From: Bacteroidales bacterium
GTDB taxonomy: Bacteria; Bacteroidota; Bacteroidia; Bacteroidales; AUK083
DNA length: 47,986 bases
Reading direction: 5' to 3'
Assembly: GCA_021158345.1 (NCBI GenBank)
Contig: JAGGUV010000064.1
Span: forward strand, 1-47,986
In this document: piece after piece, positions 8,087-17,553 of the stretch
How the letters are laid out: each line of letters begins with the position of its first letter
How positions within the stretch are numbered: position 1 is the stretch's first letter
Notes under the pieces: model-generated
Seen by the model: only the letters and a program-made list of their open reading frames with translations
What the model was told of the DNA's origin: nothing
The model's database searches: none
Program-made: the position numbers and the translations under genes

Positions 8087-9302
8087 TACAATTTAGCTTA
8101 TTTACAAAAACGAAACTTGATAAAATTATTAATGAAACAGAACTAAATACTGCAATATAGCCAAATTGACTTATTAATAATCCTGCTATTAGTGGAAAAA
8201 TTGCTATTAATATGCTTCCTGCTCCTGAAATTCCCGTATATAATGCCCTGTTTTCATTTGTTGATATTTCCATTAAAACACCATTATTGCTTATCTTATA
8301 AATAGCTACAAAAACTCCTGACAAAACAAACAAAAATTGATAAAGGAATTGACTGGCGCCAAAAAATAATGCCATAACAGGTAATGAAGTTCCTATTATC
8401 AAACTGAATTTTAATAAAGTTTTATAATTAATTTTATGTGATATTTTAAAAAATGTTAAACTTGCAAATAGCATTCCTATTGTTCGAAACACCAAAAAAT
8501 TACCAATAAGTTCATACGATAAACCAAATTTATCTTTAGCAAAAAGTATTAAAAAAGGCAGAATACTTATTCCCAATCCTAAACTGTTTATGATAAGTAA
8601 ATAATTTCTTAAGTTTGGATTCTTTTTTATTTCAGATGGAATTAATCGAAAAAATTCAATTAAATTTTTTTTATAAATAACTTTTGAAGGAAATTCTCTA
8701 ATATTCCAAAATCCCGCTGAAGCAACCAGTAAAAGAAAACCTGCACAAAAAAATAATACCACATAATTGTTAGGATAATCAAACTGCTTTATTAAATATC
8801 TGACAAGGAATGCAGAAAAAAACATACCTATACTATTAATTGTTTGCTTTAACGAAAAAAAATGTTTCCTGCTTTCTTGCCTTACAGATTTTCCAAAAAT
8901 ATCATTATATGATACTCCTGAATACGAACCACTTAAAGCAAATATTGAAATTAATAAGAATATTAAAAAAATAATCAAATTATCGCTTAAAATTCCGGAA
9001 ATATAAAAAATAATCGACAAGCCTATTATTGAAAAAGCTCTTAGATTTATTCCTATGAGTAAAAACTTTTTTTTATATACTTTTTTGGAAAGGCTTGATG
9101 CAAATATTAATTGAAATATACTTGTTCCTCCTAACATAATTGCAGTTAATAAACCAAGATGAAATGCACTCCCACCGGCTTTTATCAACATAGAAGGAAT
9201 AATTGTTCCAACATCCATAAAGTTTGAAGCTAAAGCCAGAAACACAGCATGCCATAAAAAACTTCTAAAATTTATTTTTGATTGTTGTAATGATATTTGC
9301 AT
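8076..9302 (-). CDS. MFS transporter
   Basis: 408 aa, about 12 hydrophobic segments, MFS-like fold. Confidence 0.8.
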   Translation of the reverse strand: MQISLQQSKINFRSFLWHAVFLALASNFMDVGTIIPSMLIKAGGSAFHLGLLTAIMLGGTSIFQLIFASSLSKKVYKKKFLLIGINLRAFSIIGLSIIFYISGILSDNLIIFLIFLLISIFALSGSYSGVSYNDIFGKSVRQESRKHFFSLKQTINSIGMFFSAFLVRYLIKQFDYPNNYVVLFFCAGFLLLVASAGFWNIREFPSKVIYKKNLIEFFRLIPSEIKKNPNLRNYLLIINSLGLGISILPFLILFAKDKFGLSYELIGNFLVFRTIGMLFASLTFFKISHKINYKTLLKFSLIIGTSLPVMALFFGASQFLYQFLFVLSGVFVAIYKISNNGVLMEISTNENRALYTGISGAGSILIAIFPLIAGLLISQFGYIAVFSSVSLIILSSFVFVNKLNCKKN

Positions 9303-9353
9303 TAAATTAATTTTACGTTTTTATTTCGCCTTAAAAGTAACCAAAATTGAGAA

Positions 9354-10610
9354 TTAAAAACTATATTTTAATTTAAAATATCCCATAGAATTGTCTTTAT
9401 ACTGACCAAAACGACCGCTTTCATCACCAATAAAAATATTTGAACCAAGCAAGATTGAAAAACTATCATCAAAATCATAGGTAATTTTAGGTCTTATAAG
9501 AGCATCTTCGTTGGATAATCCGATGTATGAGAACAGCTCAAGGTGTAAGGTTTCTCGAAACATATCATAACGTACTAAAAATGTCATAGTGTTTTCCATT
9601 TCATTGTTCTGCATGTTCTCATCATAATCTAAAATTGCCTCTTGAATAAATTGTGTGCTTAATTTCACATCTTTAATATTGAAATCTAAGCCAATAAGAT
9701 AATGCAAATAATTTTTTTCTACCAATGCATCTGTAGCCAATGGGTCTTCGGTTTGGAAATATTTTCCATTGTAATAAGCAGCTTCGCCACGCAAAATAAA
9801 TCCTTTTATCTCTGTACTAAACGAACCGCCACCAACATATAATCTGTGATGTTCGGGCATTACATTGATACCAATTAATACCGGACTTCCCGATGACATA
9901 TCTATTTGTTTATGAATGTGCATTGCAGGATTGTCGTCCCAGGTATATCCTCCCATTATCTCAAAATCAATGTTTGATGTAAGTGCTGAATATTTCATAA
10001 ACAGCTCGCTGTTTTCAAGGCTTGGTTTAATTTTCGATTTAGACCAGTCGAAAGTTGGGGCTACAGGAAACGCAGGTTGTTTATACCAAATAGATCCTTG
10101 TGTTGGTTTTACTGTAGGAGTGAATACAGGAATGCCAATTACTTCAAAAGTGCTATTTCCTACATAATAATCAAATTTTATTGCCTCTACGCCTGTTCTT
10201 ATCTCATCAAAATCAGGCAATAAAAATTCTGTTAGATTAAGCGGGGAAACAATATCTGTAATGAATGCTCCATCTGCCTTTCCCCAAACAATTTGTTGCC
10301 TGCCTATTCTTAAATCGAAATTTTTAAAATACAAATCCATATATACCTCCCTGAATCTTAAATTCAGGCTATCAGAATTATAAAGATATAACATTGGATT
10401 AGCTTTAAAATCTATCTTCTCTCCTTTTTTCTCAAAATTCAAATTTAATGTTTGCTGAATAATGGAAAAATCACCATTGTTAAATTTTACCCCTTCATAA
10501 TTTCTTACAAATCCGGAAATATCAGGGTTTTGTGCCATTGTAAATTGACTTATAATCAAAATCAATATTAGTATTAAAAAAATCTTTTTCATCTTTTTCA
10601 TCTTTTTCAT
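9354..10610 (-). CDS. Outer-membrane beta-barrel protein (DUF1302/porin-like)
   Basis: Signal peptide, 'LRFREVYMDLYFKNFDLRIGRQQIVWGKADGAFITDIVSPLNLTEF', terminal aromatic residue (KYSF). Confidence 0.65.
   Translation of the reverse strand: MKKMKKMKKIFLILILILIISQFTMAQNPDISGFVRNYEGVKFNNGDFSIIQQTLNLNFEKKGEKIDFKANPMLYLYNSDSLNLRFREVYMDLYFKNFDLRIGRQQIVWGKADGAFITDIVSPLNLTEFLLPDFDEIRTGVEAIKFDYYVGNSTFEVIGIPVFTPTVKPTQGSIWYKQPAFPVAPTFDWSKSKIKPSLENSELFMKYSALTSNIDFEIMGGYTWDDNPAMHIHKQIDMSSGSPVLIGINVMPEHHRLYVGGGSFSTEIKGFILRGEAAYYNGKYFQTEDPLATDALVEKNYLHYLIGLDFNIKDVKLSTQFIQEAILDYDENMQNNEMENTMTFLVRYDMFRETLHLELFSYIGLSNEDALIRPKITYDFDDSFSILLGSNIFIGDESGRFGQYKDNSMGYFKLKYSF
10583..10609 (-). repeat. Three tandem copies of a 9-mer (TCTTTTTCA) spanning the start of the beta-barrel gene
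   Basis: Encodes MKKMKKMKK; exact 9-bp direct repeats. Confidence 0.9.
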
Positions 10611-10635
10611 TGTATAATTGTATCATTACATAATT
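10604..10635. repeat. 8-bp-periodic array NNNNMATT x4
   Basis: TTTTCATT GTATAATT GTATCATT ACATAATT, read directly. Confidence 0.5.
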
Positions 10636-10636
10636 A

Positions 10637-11407
10637 TTACAACCCTCGCATCATCATTCTTTCGGTAAATTTTGAAGCAGAAACTCCTGAGTTTACTTGC
10701 ACATTGCTTAATACCATGTTTGTTTTATGATTTTTTTGAACATTTTTCATTTCGGAATGAGTAATAATCCAAAAACCGGATATTTTCTCAACTTTTTTTA
10801 TTGTTAATATTTTTAAAAGTTCTCCATCTTCATCGTAAAACTCTTTTTTAACACCAACAAAATTGTCTTTTCTAATCCATGTAATGGTTTTCGAATACAT
10901 ATAATCTTCATCCTTCGACAAGCTTTCAACAACATAACATGGATTTCCGTTAATTGTATCTTCTCTTAAAAGTTTATGAGTATCATCATCTAATTTACGG
11001 TCGCCAAGGTCATCGTAAGTAAAATCAGACCCCATAAAATAATCACTTTTGCTGTCGCTCGAAATGCGTTTAGTCTTTTTCAATGCTGGCAGATAAATCC
11101 ATTGATCGTCAGATTTATCGCTATCGTAACTCCAATTCATAAATGATGTATTTTTTACATCGGCAGGAGAAAGAAAAAACATAATTTTCTTTTCAACTTC
11201 ACCGAAATCCTTTTTGAACTGTTTAATTTTTCGCACTCTCTGACTTCCTGATTTATTAGTAAGAGTCATTGTTAAATTTGATGTTTGATCGTCGCCGGTA
11301 GGTCGGTTATAAGCTTTCTCTACAATTTGTCTACCTGTTAACTGTGCATTTGCACTAAAACTTGCTACAATTAATGTCGCAATTAAGATTAATTTTAAAT
11401 TTTTCAT
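10637..11407 (-). CDS. Outer membrane lipoprotein-sorting protein (LolA-like)
   Basis: 256 aa, signal peptide, 'WIYLPALKKTKRISSDSKSDYFMGSDFTYDDLGDR'; gene next to MMPL/RND. Confidence 0.85.
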   Translation of the reverse strand: MKNLKLILIATLIVASFSANAQLTGRQIVEKAYNRPTGDDQTSNLTMTLTNKSGSQRVRKIKQFKKDFGEVEKKIMFFLSPADVKNTSFMNWSYDSDKSDDQWIYLPALKKTKRISSDSKSDYFMGSDFTYDDLGDRKLDDDTHKLLREDTINGNPCYVVESLSKDEDYMYSKTITWIRKDNFVGVKKEFYDEDGELLKILTIKKVEKISGFWIITHSEMKNVQKNHKTNMVLSNVQVNSGVSASKFTERMMMRGL

Positions 11408-11430
11408 GGTTTTTAATTATTTAATTATTT

Positions 11431-11470
11431 AATGTAATAATGTAAAAATGCGATAATGCGATAATGCTAT
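11431..11470. repeat. 8-bp-periodic array AATGNNAW x5 (left flank)
   Basis: AATGTAAT AATGTAAA AATGCGAT AATGCGAT AATGCTAT. Confidence 0.75.
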
Positions 11471-11493
11471 AATAATCAATTCATTTATTCATG

Positions 11494-11872
11494 CTAATGA
11501 TTAAAATTTTTGTAGGTTGAATCTTTTGCTTTCGACATTATTTTATTCATCTCATTGGCTTCTTTTAATAATCTTACTAATTCATCTTTATTCTTACTAA
11601 GATTTGATTCTTTAATTACTTCTAACTAATATTCCGATTCATCAACCTCTTCAACCACAATACATATTTTACTGAAGAATTCTTTTTTAGACCGTGCTTT
11701 GCAAGCTGCTCTATAATTTGCACCGGTAGAAGTTGCCGATTTTACCAATTGATATGTTATTACTGCTGATGCTTTTTTTGTTAACAAAGTGTCGCAAAAA
11801 TTAATTATATCAATAGCAAACTTCTTAGTCCTTTTTTTTCATCACTACAATAAATTCTTCTTTCTTAGTCAT
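11494..11872 (-). pseudogene. Four-helix-bundle protein (23S rRNA intervening-sequence/S23 family), decayed
   Basis: Reverse strand: MTKKEEFIVVMKKK [frameshift] TKKFAIDIINFCDTLLTKKASAVITYQLVKSATSTGANYRAACKARSKKEFFSKICIVVEEVDESEY*LEVIKESNLSKNKDELVRLLKEANEMNKIMSKAKDSTYKNFNH*; in-frame TAG (plus-strand 11626-11628) where the family usually has Trp. Confidence 0.8.
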
Positions 11873-11884
11873 TTTATTAAATTT

Positions 11885-11924
11885 TAAACATTAAATCATT
11901 TTAGCATTATCGCATTTCAGCATT
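11885..11924. repeat. 8-bp-periodic array NNNNCATT x5 (right flank, inverted relative to the left array)
   Basis: TAAACATT AAATCATT TTAGCATT ATCGCATT TCAGCATT; 14-nt exact inverted match GCATTATCGCATTT (11904-11917) to AAATGCGATAATGC (11446-11459). Confidence 0.75.
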
Positions 11925-11928
11925 TAAT

Positions 11929-14241
11929 CTATTTCTCTTTCTTCTTAAAATAAATATTAGACATATATAATAGTACTACCATAATTGTAAGTGTACCTAC
12001 AAAACTTGTAAACATATTTAGCGAAACTAAAGCTCCTAATTCACGATTTGGCGGGAATACAGAAAACATAAGAACCATAAAACCTGCAATTACTACTATT
12101 GCATTAAAACTTATTGCTCTACCTGAATGTGCCATTGTAATTTGAGTAGCCTTGAGTTTATCATCGGTTTGAGCAGCATTATTTTTGTACTGTTCAATAA
12201 AATGAACTGCGTAATCAATTCCTATACCTATAGCAATGCTTGAAAGTAATGCTGTTGTGCTATTCAACGGGATATTAAGAAATCCCATAATACCAAAACT
12301 TATTAATGCAGTTATTGTAATAGGAACAGCTCCTATTAATCCAATTTTAAAATTTTTGAACATTAGAGAAAGCAAAATAATGACTATTAATAAAGATAGT
12401 ATTAGACTCATTATTTGACCCTCTAAAATTAAGTCTGTAAATACTAATCCTTTATAGCCACTTCCAGCATAATTCATTGTAATTCCTTGCTTTTTGAAAT
12501 CATTTTTGTAAGAATCTATTATTTCGATTGCTGAGTTTATAGCTTTAGAATTATCGCTTTTAAGTTGAAAAGTAACATTCAGTTTATCATAATCGTAGTT
12601 TACTACTTTATCTAAGTTCTCAGGGTCTCCAGACATTTCATAAAGCAGTAAATATTGAGCGATTAAATTCTTACTGTCGGGAATTGTGTTAAATTTTTCT
12701 TTATCTGCATTCATAACTTTATTCATACGATCGATGTAATCGGTAAGAGAAAAAGTGTTTCCTACAACTTTAAGTTTATTGTCAACATTTTTTTGCATCT
12801 TGTCAACCAATTTTAACACAGCTGGTTCTTTAAATGCATCTTTTTTGCCGTTTGCATCAAGTATAAGATTAAGCGTGCTTGTTCCTCCAAAATGCTCATT
12901 AATAAACTTATCTGTCTTAACAATATCGCTGTTTTTTTCAAATTTTTCCAAAAAACTTGAGTTAATCCAGACTTTTTGCATACCTATAATTGAAAGTATT
13001 ATAATAGCAATAGTTCCAATTATTGAAACATACTTATGCTTTATTACAGCAGTAGCAAAATTATTGGCAAGTGTTGAGTATGAGTGACCTCCTTTAGCAT
13101 TATTATTTGCTTTTATTTTTTGAGGTTTAGGCAAACCAAAAATCATAATACCTGCCGGTAAAAAGATCAACGAGAACACCATTGCAACCATTACTCCAAA
13201 GGCAGTAAATATTCCAAAATATTTAATGGGATAAACCTGAGAAGTAAGCAAAGAGATAAAACCTACAGCAGTGGTAACAGAAGTCATAACAACTGGTTTC
13301 CACAAATTTTTAAGCATATCAAGAGTTGCTTCTTTTTTTGTTGCATCGGGATGTTTGTTAATATATATATGAAGGTGTGTGTAAAGATGAATTCCATCCG
13401 CCACACCAATTGCGATAAGCATAACCGGAATCATTGTTGAAACAGCATATATCGGGATATTTACTGCAGCCATAAGTCCAAAAGCCCAAATAGTTGAAAA
13501 AAATACTACACCCAGAGTTATAAATGTTCCTTTCAAACTCCTTAATGTAATTAAAAGTACAAGGAAGATTATCAATAAAACAATAGGAACCATCTTTTTC
13601 ATATCTGCAGGACCAAGTAATGCCATTGTGCCTTCAACAATAGGGCGACCTGCAACATAAATTTTAATATCTTTATTCTCAGATGCTTTAGCAACTTTTA
13701 ATATTTTTTTATAGAATTTTTGAGAGAATACCCCATCTTTAATTTCGGCAACTATTACTGTAACAGTCTCATCAGAAGATACTAATCTGCCAAAAATCAT
13801 TTCGTTGCTTTCAACATTCTTTTTTATTTGCAGTAACTTTTCTTTTGATTTAGGAACTCGTTTATAAAAAGGTTTTACATCCATTCCATCTTCAGTCCCG
13901 ATAATATTATCTGCCGTATATAAAGAAGTTACATCGTCTTTATCAATCTCATTAAATTTCTGAAATCTTTTTGTTAATTGCTTAAGAGTGTCGAGGGTTT
14001 CTGTATTAAAAATGCCTTTTTTGTTTTCAAGGGCAATTATTATTCCATCATTAATATTAAACCACTCTTCGGCTTTATTGCTATAAATAAATGCGGGATT
14101 GTTTTGTGGCATATACTTATCCAAATCAGTTTCCATTCTTGTATTTTCTTTCATCTTAAAGAAAAACAAAACTGTGATAACAAGAATAGCAATCATGACA
14201 GCCCATGAATAATTTAATAATTTATTTAGTAATTTTTCCAT
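11929..14241 (-). CDS. RND/MMPL-family transporter (HAE3-like)
   Basis: 770 aa, two 5-6 TM clusters, 'MIPVMLIAIGVADGIHLYTHLHIY' and 'LLSSIAIGIGIDYAVHFIEQY' repeats. Confidence 0.9.
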   Translation of the reverse strand: MEKLLNKLLNYSWAVMIAILVITVLFFFKMKENTRMETDLDKYMPQNNPAFIYSNKAEEWFNINDGIIIALENKKGIFNTETLDTLKQLTKRFQKFNEIDKDDVTSLYTADNIIGTEDGMDVKPFYKRVPKSKEKLLQIKKNVESNEMIFGRLVSSDETVTVIVAEIKDGVFSQKFYKKILKVAKASENKDIKIYVAGRPIVEGTMALLGPADMKKMVPIVLLIIFLVLLITLRSLKGTFITLGVVFFSTIWAFGLMAAVNIPIYAVSTMIPVMLIAIGVADGIHLYTHLHIYINKHPDATKKEATLDMLKNLWKPVVMTSVTTAVGFISLLTSQVYPIKYFGIFTAFGVMVAMVFSLIFLPAGIMIFGLPKPQKIKANNNAKGGHSYSTLANNFATAVIKHKYVSIIGTIAIIILSIIGMQKVWINSSFLEKFEKNSDIVKTDKFINEHFGGTSTLNLILDANGKKDAFKEPAVLKLVDKMQKNVDNKLKVVGNTFSLTDYIDRMNKVMNADKEKFNTIPDSKNLIAQYLLLYEMSGDPENLDKVVNYDYDKLNVTFQLKSDNSKAINSAIEIIDSYKNDFKKQGITMNYAGSGYKGLVFTDLILEGQIMSLILSLLIVIILLSLMFKNFKIGLIGAVPITITALISFGIMGFLNIPLNSTTALLSSIAIGIGIDYAVHFIEQYKNNAAQTDDKLKATQITMAHSGRAISFNAIVVIAGFMVLMFSVFPPNRELGALVSLNMFTSFVGTLTIMVVLLYMSNIYFKKKEK

Positions 14242-14281
14242 TTTTAATATGTTTCTTATATGTTAATTAATATTCACTAAC

Positions 14282-14299
14282 TTTATTTTGCAAAATAAA
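14282..14299. promoter_or_regulatory. 18-bp perfect palindrome TTTATTTTGCAAAATAAA upstream of RND gene
   Basis: Direct inspection; GCAAAATAAA also occurs in the TetR upstream region. Confidence 0.45.
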
Positions 14300-14324
14300 A
14301 CCCGTTTAAAATAATGCCGGAATT

Positions 14325-14663
14325 TTACAAGAAAATAGTTTTAGATGTTGGTTTTGGTGCTTTCACAACCAATACACGCACAACCTTATCTGAATTGTTA
14401 TAAATGCAATGAGGTATATCCTTTGGACTTTCTACCAAACAATCCTGTTCAACCACTTGTTTTTCATCGCCAACCATAATCTCGGGTGTTCCTTCTAAAA
14501 TGTAGAAAAAAACATCTACAGGAGTAATATGTGGTTTTAAGCTTTCGCCTGGCTGCAATGTTAAATGTGATGCTTGTGCAGAATTATTGTCATATATTAG
14601 TTTTGTTTCTATTTTATGAACTGTTTTTTTTACTGATGTTTTTGATACTTGATTAATTTTCAT
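14325..14663 (-). CDS. Cupin-domain protein
   Basis: 112 aa, 'LQPGESLKPHITPVDVFFYILEGTPEIMVGDEK' cupin motif. Confidence 0.85.
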   Translation of the reverse strand: MKINQVSKTSVKKTVHKIETKLIYDNNSAQASHLTLQPGESLKPHITPVDVFFYILEGTPEIMVGDEKQVVEQDCLVESPKDIPHCIYNNSDKVVRVLVVKAPKPTSKTIFL

Positions 14664-14669
14664 GATAGT

Positions 14670-15248
14670 TTATTTTATTATTAATATTTTTATTGTTTCC
14701 AGTAATTTGTTGCCTTCCAATTTAAGGTCAAAAGAGTAAGAATTTTGTTTCCATTTTTTTACAAGAAGTCTTAATGACCCCATTATTATTAGTGCAATTT
14801 GTTTTTTATCAACTTCATTTTTTATTTCTCCTGTATTTTGACCTTCTTCTATAATTTGTGAAATAAGCTCTTCATTTGCCTTAAGTATTTCATTAATCTT
14901 GTTATACAATATTTTATCATTATTAAATATTTCTTCTGCAAATATTACAGAAATTATTGCAGGATTTTTTACGAAAAAATTAAAATGAGTTTGATAAATT
15001 TTCCCTATTTTCTTTAATGAATTCAAATTGCTTTTCATCAACTCTTGATTAAATTCATTAATATTATCTTTAAATTCATCAAGAATTTCAGCAAGTATGT
15101 GAAATTTGCTTTCAAAATGTCTGTAAATCCCGGGTTCTGAAATTCCGATTGCTTTTGAAAGATTTTTAATTGTCAAACCCTGAATTCCTTTTTTATCAAT
15201 TAATATAATGGCTTCGTTAATTATTTGTTGTTGTCTGTCGCTTAACAT
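14670..15248 (-). CDS. TetR/AcrR-family transcriptional regulator
   Basis: 192 aa with HTH 'GLTIKNLSKAIGISEPGIYRHFESKFHIL'. Confidence 0.92.
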   Translation of the reverse strand: MLSDRQQQIINEAIILIDKKGIQGLTIKNLSKAIGISEPGIYRHFESKFHILAEILDEFKDNINEFNQELMKSNLNSLKKIGKIYQTHFNFFVKNPAIISVIFAEEIFNNDKILYNKINEILKANEELISQIIEEGQNTGEIKNEVDKKQIALIIMGSLRLLVKKWKQNSYSFDLKLEGNKLLETIKILIIK

Positions 15249-15512
15249 TTTAAAATTGTTAGTTAGTATTTACTCGCAAAATAAACACTATTTATTTAAC
15301 TATGCAAATATTTTTTAAAAAAAATTAATATCCTCTATTAAAAAGACTTATTGTAACACTTAAAAGACTTTAAGAAAGGCATGATTTTTTGTCATCTTTT
15401 TAAATTTCCTGACAAATAAACATATATAGAAGTTTAGATGTATAAAATTCAGTAATGGTATAAAAATTGCAAGAGAGACCTAATCAATAAAAAAATAAAA
15501 TTAAATAATAAA

Positions 15513-16466
15513 ATGAAAGCAACAAAAGAGGAATATGATGTAATAGTTATAGGAGGAGGCCCTGCAGGAAGTACTTCTTCAATGTACACTTCTCGTGCAA
15601 ATTTATCTACACTTGTTATTGACAAGGGAATAACAAGCGGAGCATTGGGTGCAACCTCAAAAATATCTAACTTCCCTGGAGTTCCTGATGTAAAAGGTAT
15701 AGACCTTTTGAAAAACATTCAGGAACAGGCAAAATCATTTGGTGCTGAATTTATTTCCGACAAAGTTATTGGAGTTGATCTCAATAATGAAATAAAAACC
15801 ATTTACACAAATGACGGTATTTATAAAGCTAGAAGTGTAATACTTGCCAGTGGTTCAATGGGACGTTCAAATACTATTGAAGGTGAGAAAAGATTTATTG
15901 GACGAGGAGTTAGTTATTGTGCTACTTGCGACGGAGCTTTTTATAAAGATGCTGTTGTTGCTGTAATTGGCAATAATGATGAAGCTCTGGAAGAATTACT
16001 TTTCTTGACAAAATATGCAAAAAAAGTTTATCTGATAAATAAATTTAAAGAATTAAAAGCCAGAAAAGAATTAATTGAAAAAGTTGAAAATAATCCAAAA
16101 GTTGAAATACTTAATGAGACAAGACCTTTAAAAATTCAAGGTAATTTGAAACTTGAAAGTATTTTAATTTCATCGAAAGAAAATGTTAAGAAAGAACTTG
16201 AAGTAAGTGGTGTATTTATTTATTTGCAGGGGAATAAACCAATTATCGATTACACAATGGGACAAATTTCTGTTGATGATAAAGGTTGTGTTAATGTAAA
16301 CAGCAATATGGAAACATCGATAGAAGGAGTTTTTGCAATTGGTGATTTACTCTGCACTCATCCTAAACAAGCTGCTATTGCTGCCGGTGATGGCGCTATT
16401 GCTGCAATTGCAGTTGATAAATGGTTAAATAAAAAAGCTACTGCTGTACAAGATTGGAGAAAATAA
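15513..16466 (+). CDS. Thioredoxin reductase-like NAD(P)/FAD-dependent oxidoreductase
   Basis: GGGPAGSTSSMYTSRA, CATCDGAFYKD redox motif, 'EGVFAIGDLLCTHPKQAAIAAGDGAIAA'. Confidence 0.9.
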   Translation: MKATKEEYDVIVIGGGPAGSTSSMYTSRANLSTLVIDKGITSGALGATSKISNFPGVPDVKGIDLLKNIQEQAKSFGAEFISDKVIGVDLNNEIKTIYTNDGIYKARSVILASGSMGRSNTIEGEKRFIGRGVSYCATCDGAFYKDAVVAVIGNNDEALEELLFLTKYAKKVYLINKFKELKARKELIEKVENNPKVEILNETRPLKIQGNLKLESILISSKENVKKELEVSGVFIYLQGNKPIIDYTMGQISVDDKGCVNVNSNMETSIEGVFAIGDLLCTHPKQAAIAAGDGAIAAIAVDKWLNKKATAVQDWRK

Positions 16467-16557
16467 AATTATCAAACTCTTTAATTGTTTTATTAATACA
16501 TATGTAGGTGTGAATGCTGATTTGTAATTAACTCTTGCAAATAATTCAGCACAAAAT

Positions 16558-16596
16558 AAAAAAGGCTAAAATTATCAAATTTTAGCCTTTTTTTAA
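16558..16596. terminator. Bidirectional terminator between convergent TrxR-like and rpsP
   Basis: AAAGGCTAAAATT-atca-AATTTTAGCCTTT with A-run and T-run flanks. Confidence 0.85.
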
Positions 16597-16613
16597 AAAG
16601 AATAAATATTGTA

Positions 16614-17216
16614 TTATTCAGCTTTTTCAGCTGATTTTTCTTCAGGTTTTTCCTCAGGCATTCTTGTTTCAGGTTCAGCTTTTGCTTGTTCTTCAGCGAG
16701 AGCTTTTGCTTTTGCATCAGCTTTAGCTTTGATTTCAGCTTCTTTAGCAGCTAATTCTTCAGCTTTTTTCTTAGCAATAGCTTCAGAACGTTCTTCATTA
16801 ACTTTCTTTTCAGCATCGAGACGTTTTTTCATCTCCTCTTTTTTGCTAAGTTCATAATTTTTAGCTTTGTTTTCAATTTTAGCTTCTTTTTCTTTTAACC
16901 AAACTTGAAATTTAGCTTCTGCTTGCTCTAATGTTAAAGCACCTTTTGCTACACCTTTGAGTAAATGATTTTTGTACATTACTCCTTTATAAGTAAGGAT
17001 AGCTCTAACAGTATCAGAAGGCTGTGCTCCGTTTTGCAACCATTGCAAAGCTTTATCAGTATCTAATTTAATTTCTGCTGGGTTAGTAATAGGATTGTAT
17101 GTACCTATAGTCTCAATAAATTTTCCGTCTCGAGGTGCACGACCATCCGCAATTACTATATGGTAGAAAGGTCTTCCCTTTCTTCCAAATCTTTGTAATC
17201 TAATTCTTGCTGGCAT
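16614..17216 (-). CDS. rpsP: 30S ribosomal protein S16 with Lys/Glu/Ala-rich C-terminal extension
   Basis: [42 protein letters not shown]. Confidence 0.97.
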   Translation of the reverse strand: MPARIRLQRFGRKGRPFYHIVIADGRAPRDGKFIETIGTYNPITNPAEIKLDTDKALQWLQNGAQPSDTVRAILTYKGVMYKNHLLKGVAKGALTLEQAEAKFQVWLKEKEAKIENKAKNYELSKKEEMKKRLDAEKKVNEERSEAIAKKKAEELAAKEAEIKAKADAKAKALAEEQAKAEPETRMPEEKPEEKSAEKAE

Positions 17217-17553
17217 AATTTTTATTATTTATTTATTAATATTTTTTTGAGCTGCAAAATTCATCTATTTTTATGAGAATCAAAAGAAATAAGAAATAAA
17301 TTTTTAGATTTTTTTACATTTTTTTTAAAAAAATATTAAATTATTTCTCATAAACATCTATTTTCTTTAATTTTATTCAAAAATTAAATTATTATATAAA
17401 AAAAATCTTTCAAAAAAAATTATTAACACTATAAAATTTCCAAACAAATTTTATAATCAATGAGAAATAAATAATAATAATTTTATTTTTTTTATTTATT
17501 AACAAAACAAAATATATATCTCTTTTTATATATTTTTACATAAAAAATAAATA

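Noticed and set aside
12755-13087. 110-aa plus-strand ORF inside the RND gene
   Set aside because: Fully antisense to a well-supported CDS; composition typical of shadow ORFs.
15352-15361. TGTAACACTT half-site upstream of the TrxR-like gene, identical to half of the HcpR-like palindrome
   Set aside because: No matching GTTACA arm; a single half-site in AT-rich DNA is not enough to claim regulon membership.
16609-16857. 82-aa plus-strand Ser/Ala-rich ORF
   Set aside because: Antisense of the repetitive Lys/Glu/Ala extension of rpsP.
16861-17120. Long charged C-terminal extension on ribosomal protein S16
   Set aside because: Extended Lys/Glu/Ala-rich S16 tails are common in Bacteroidetes; not considered novel.
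17217-17553. 337-bp AT-rich intergenic region as possible ncRNA or replication element
   Set aside because: No stable hairpins, iterons or DnaA-box clusters recognised; more likely a divergent promoter region.
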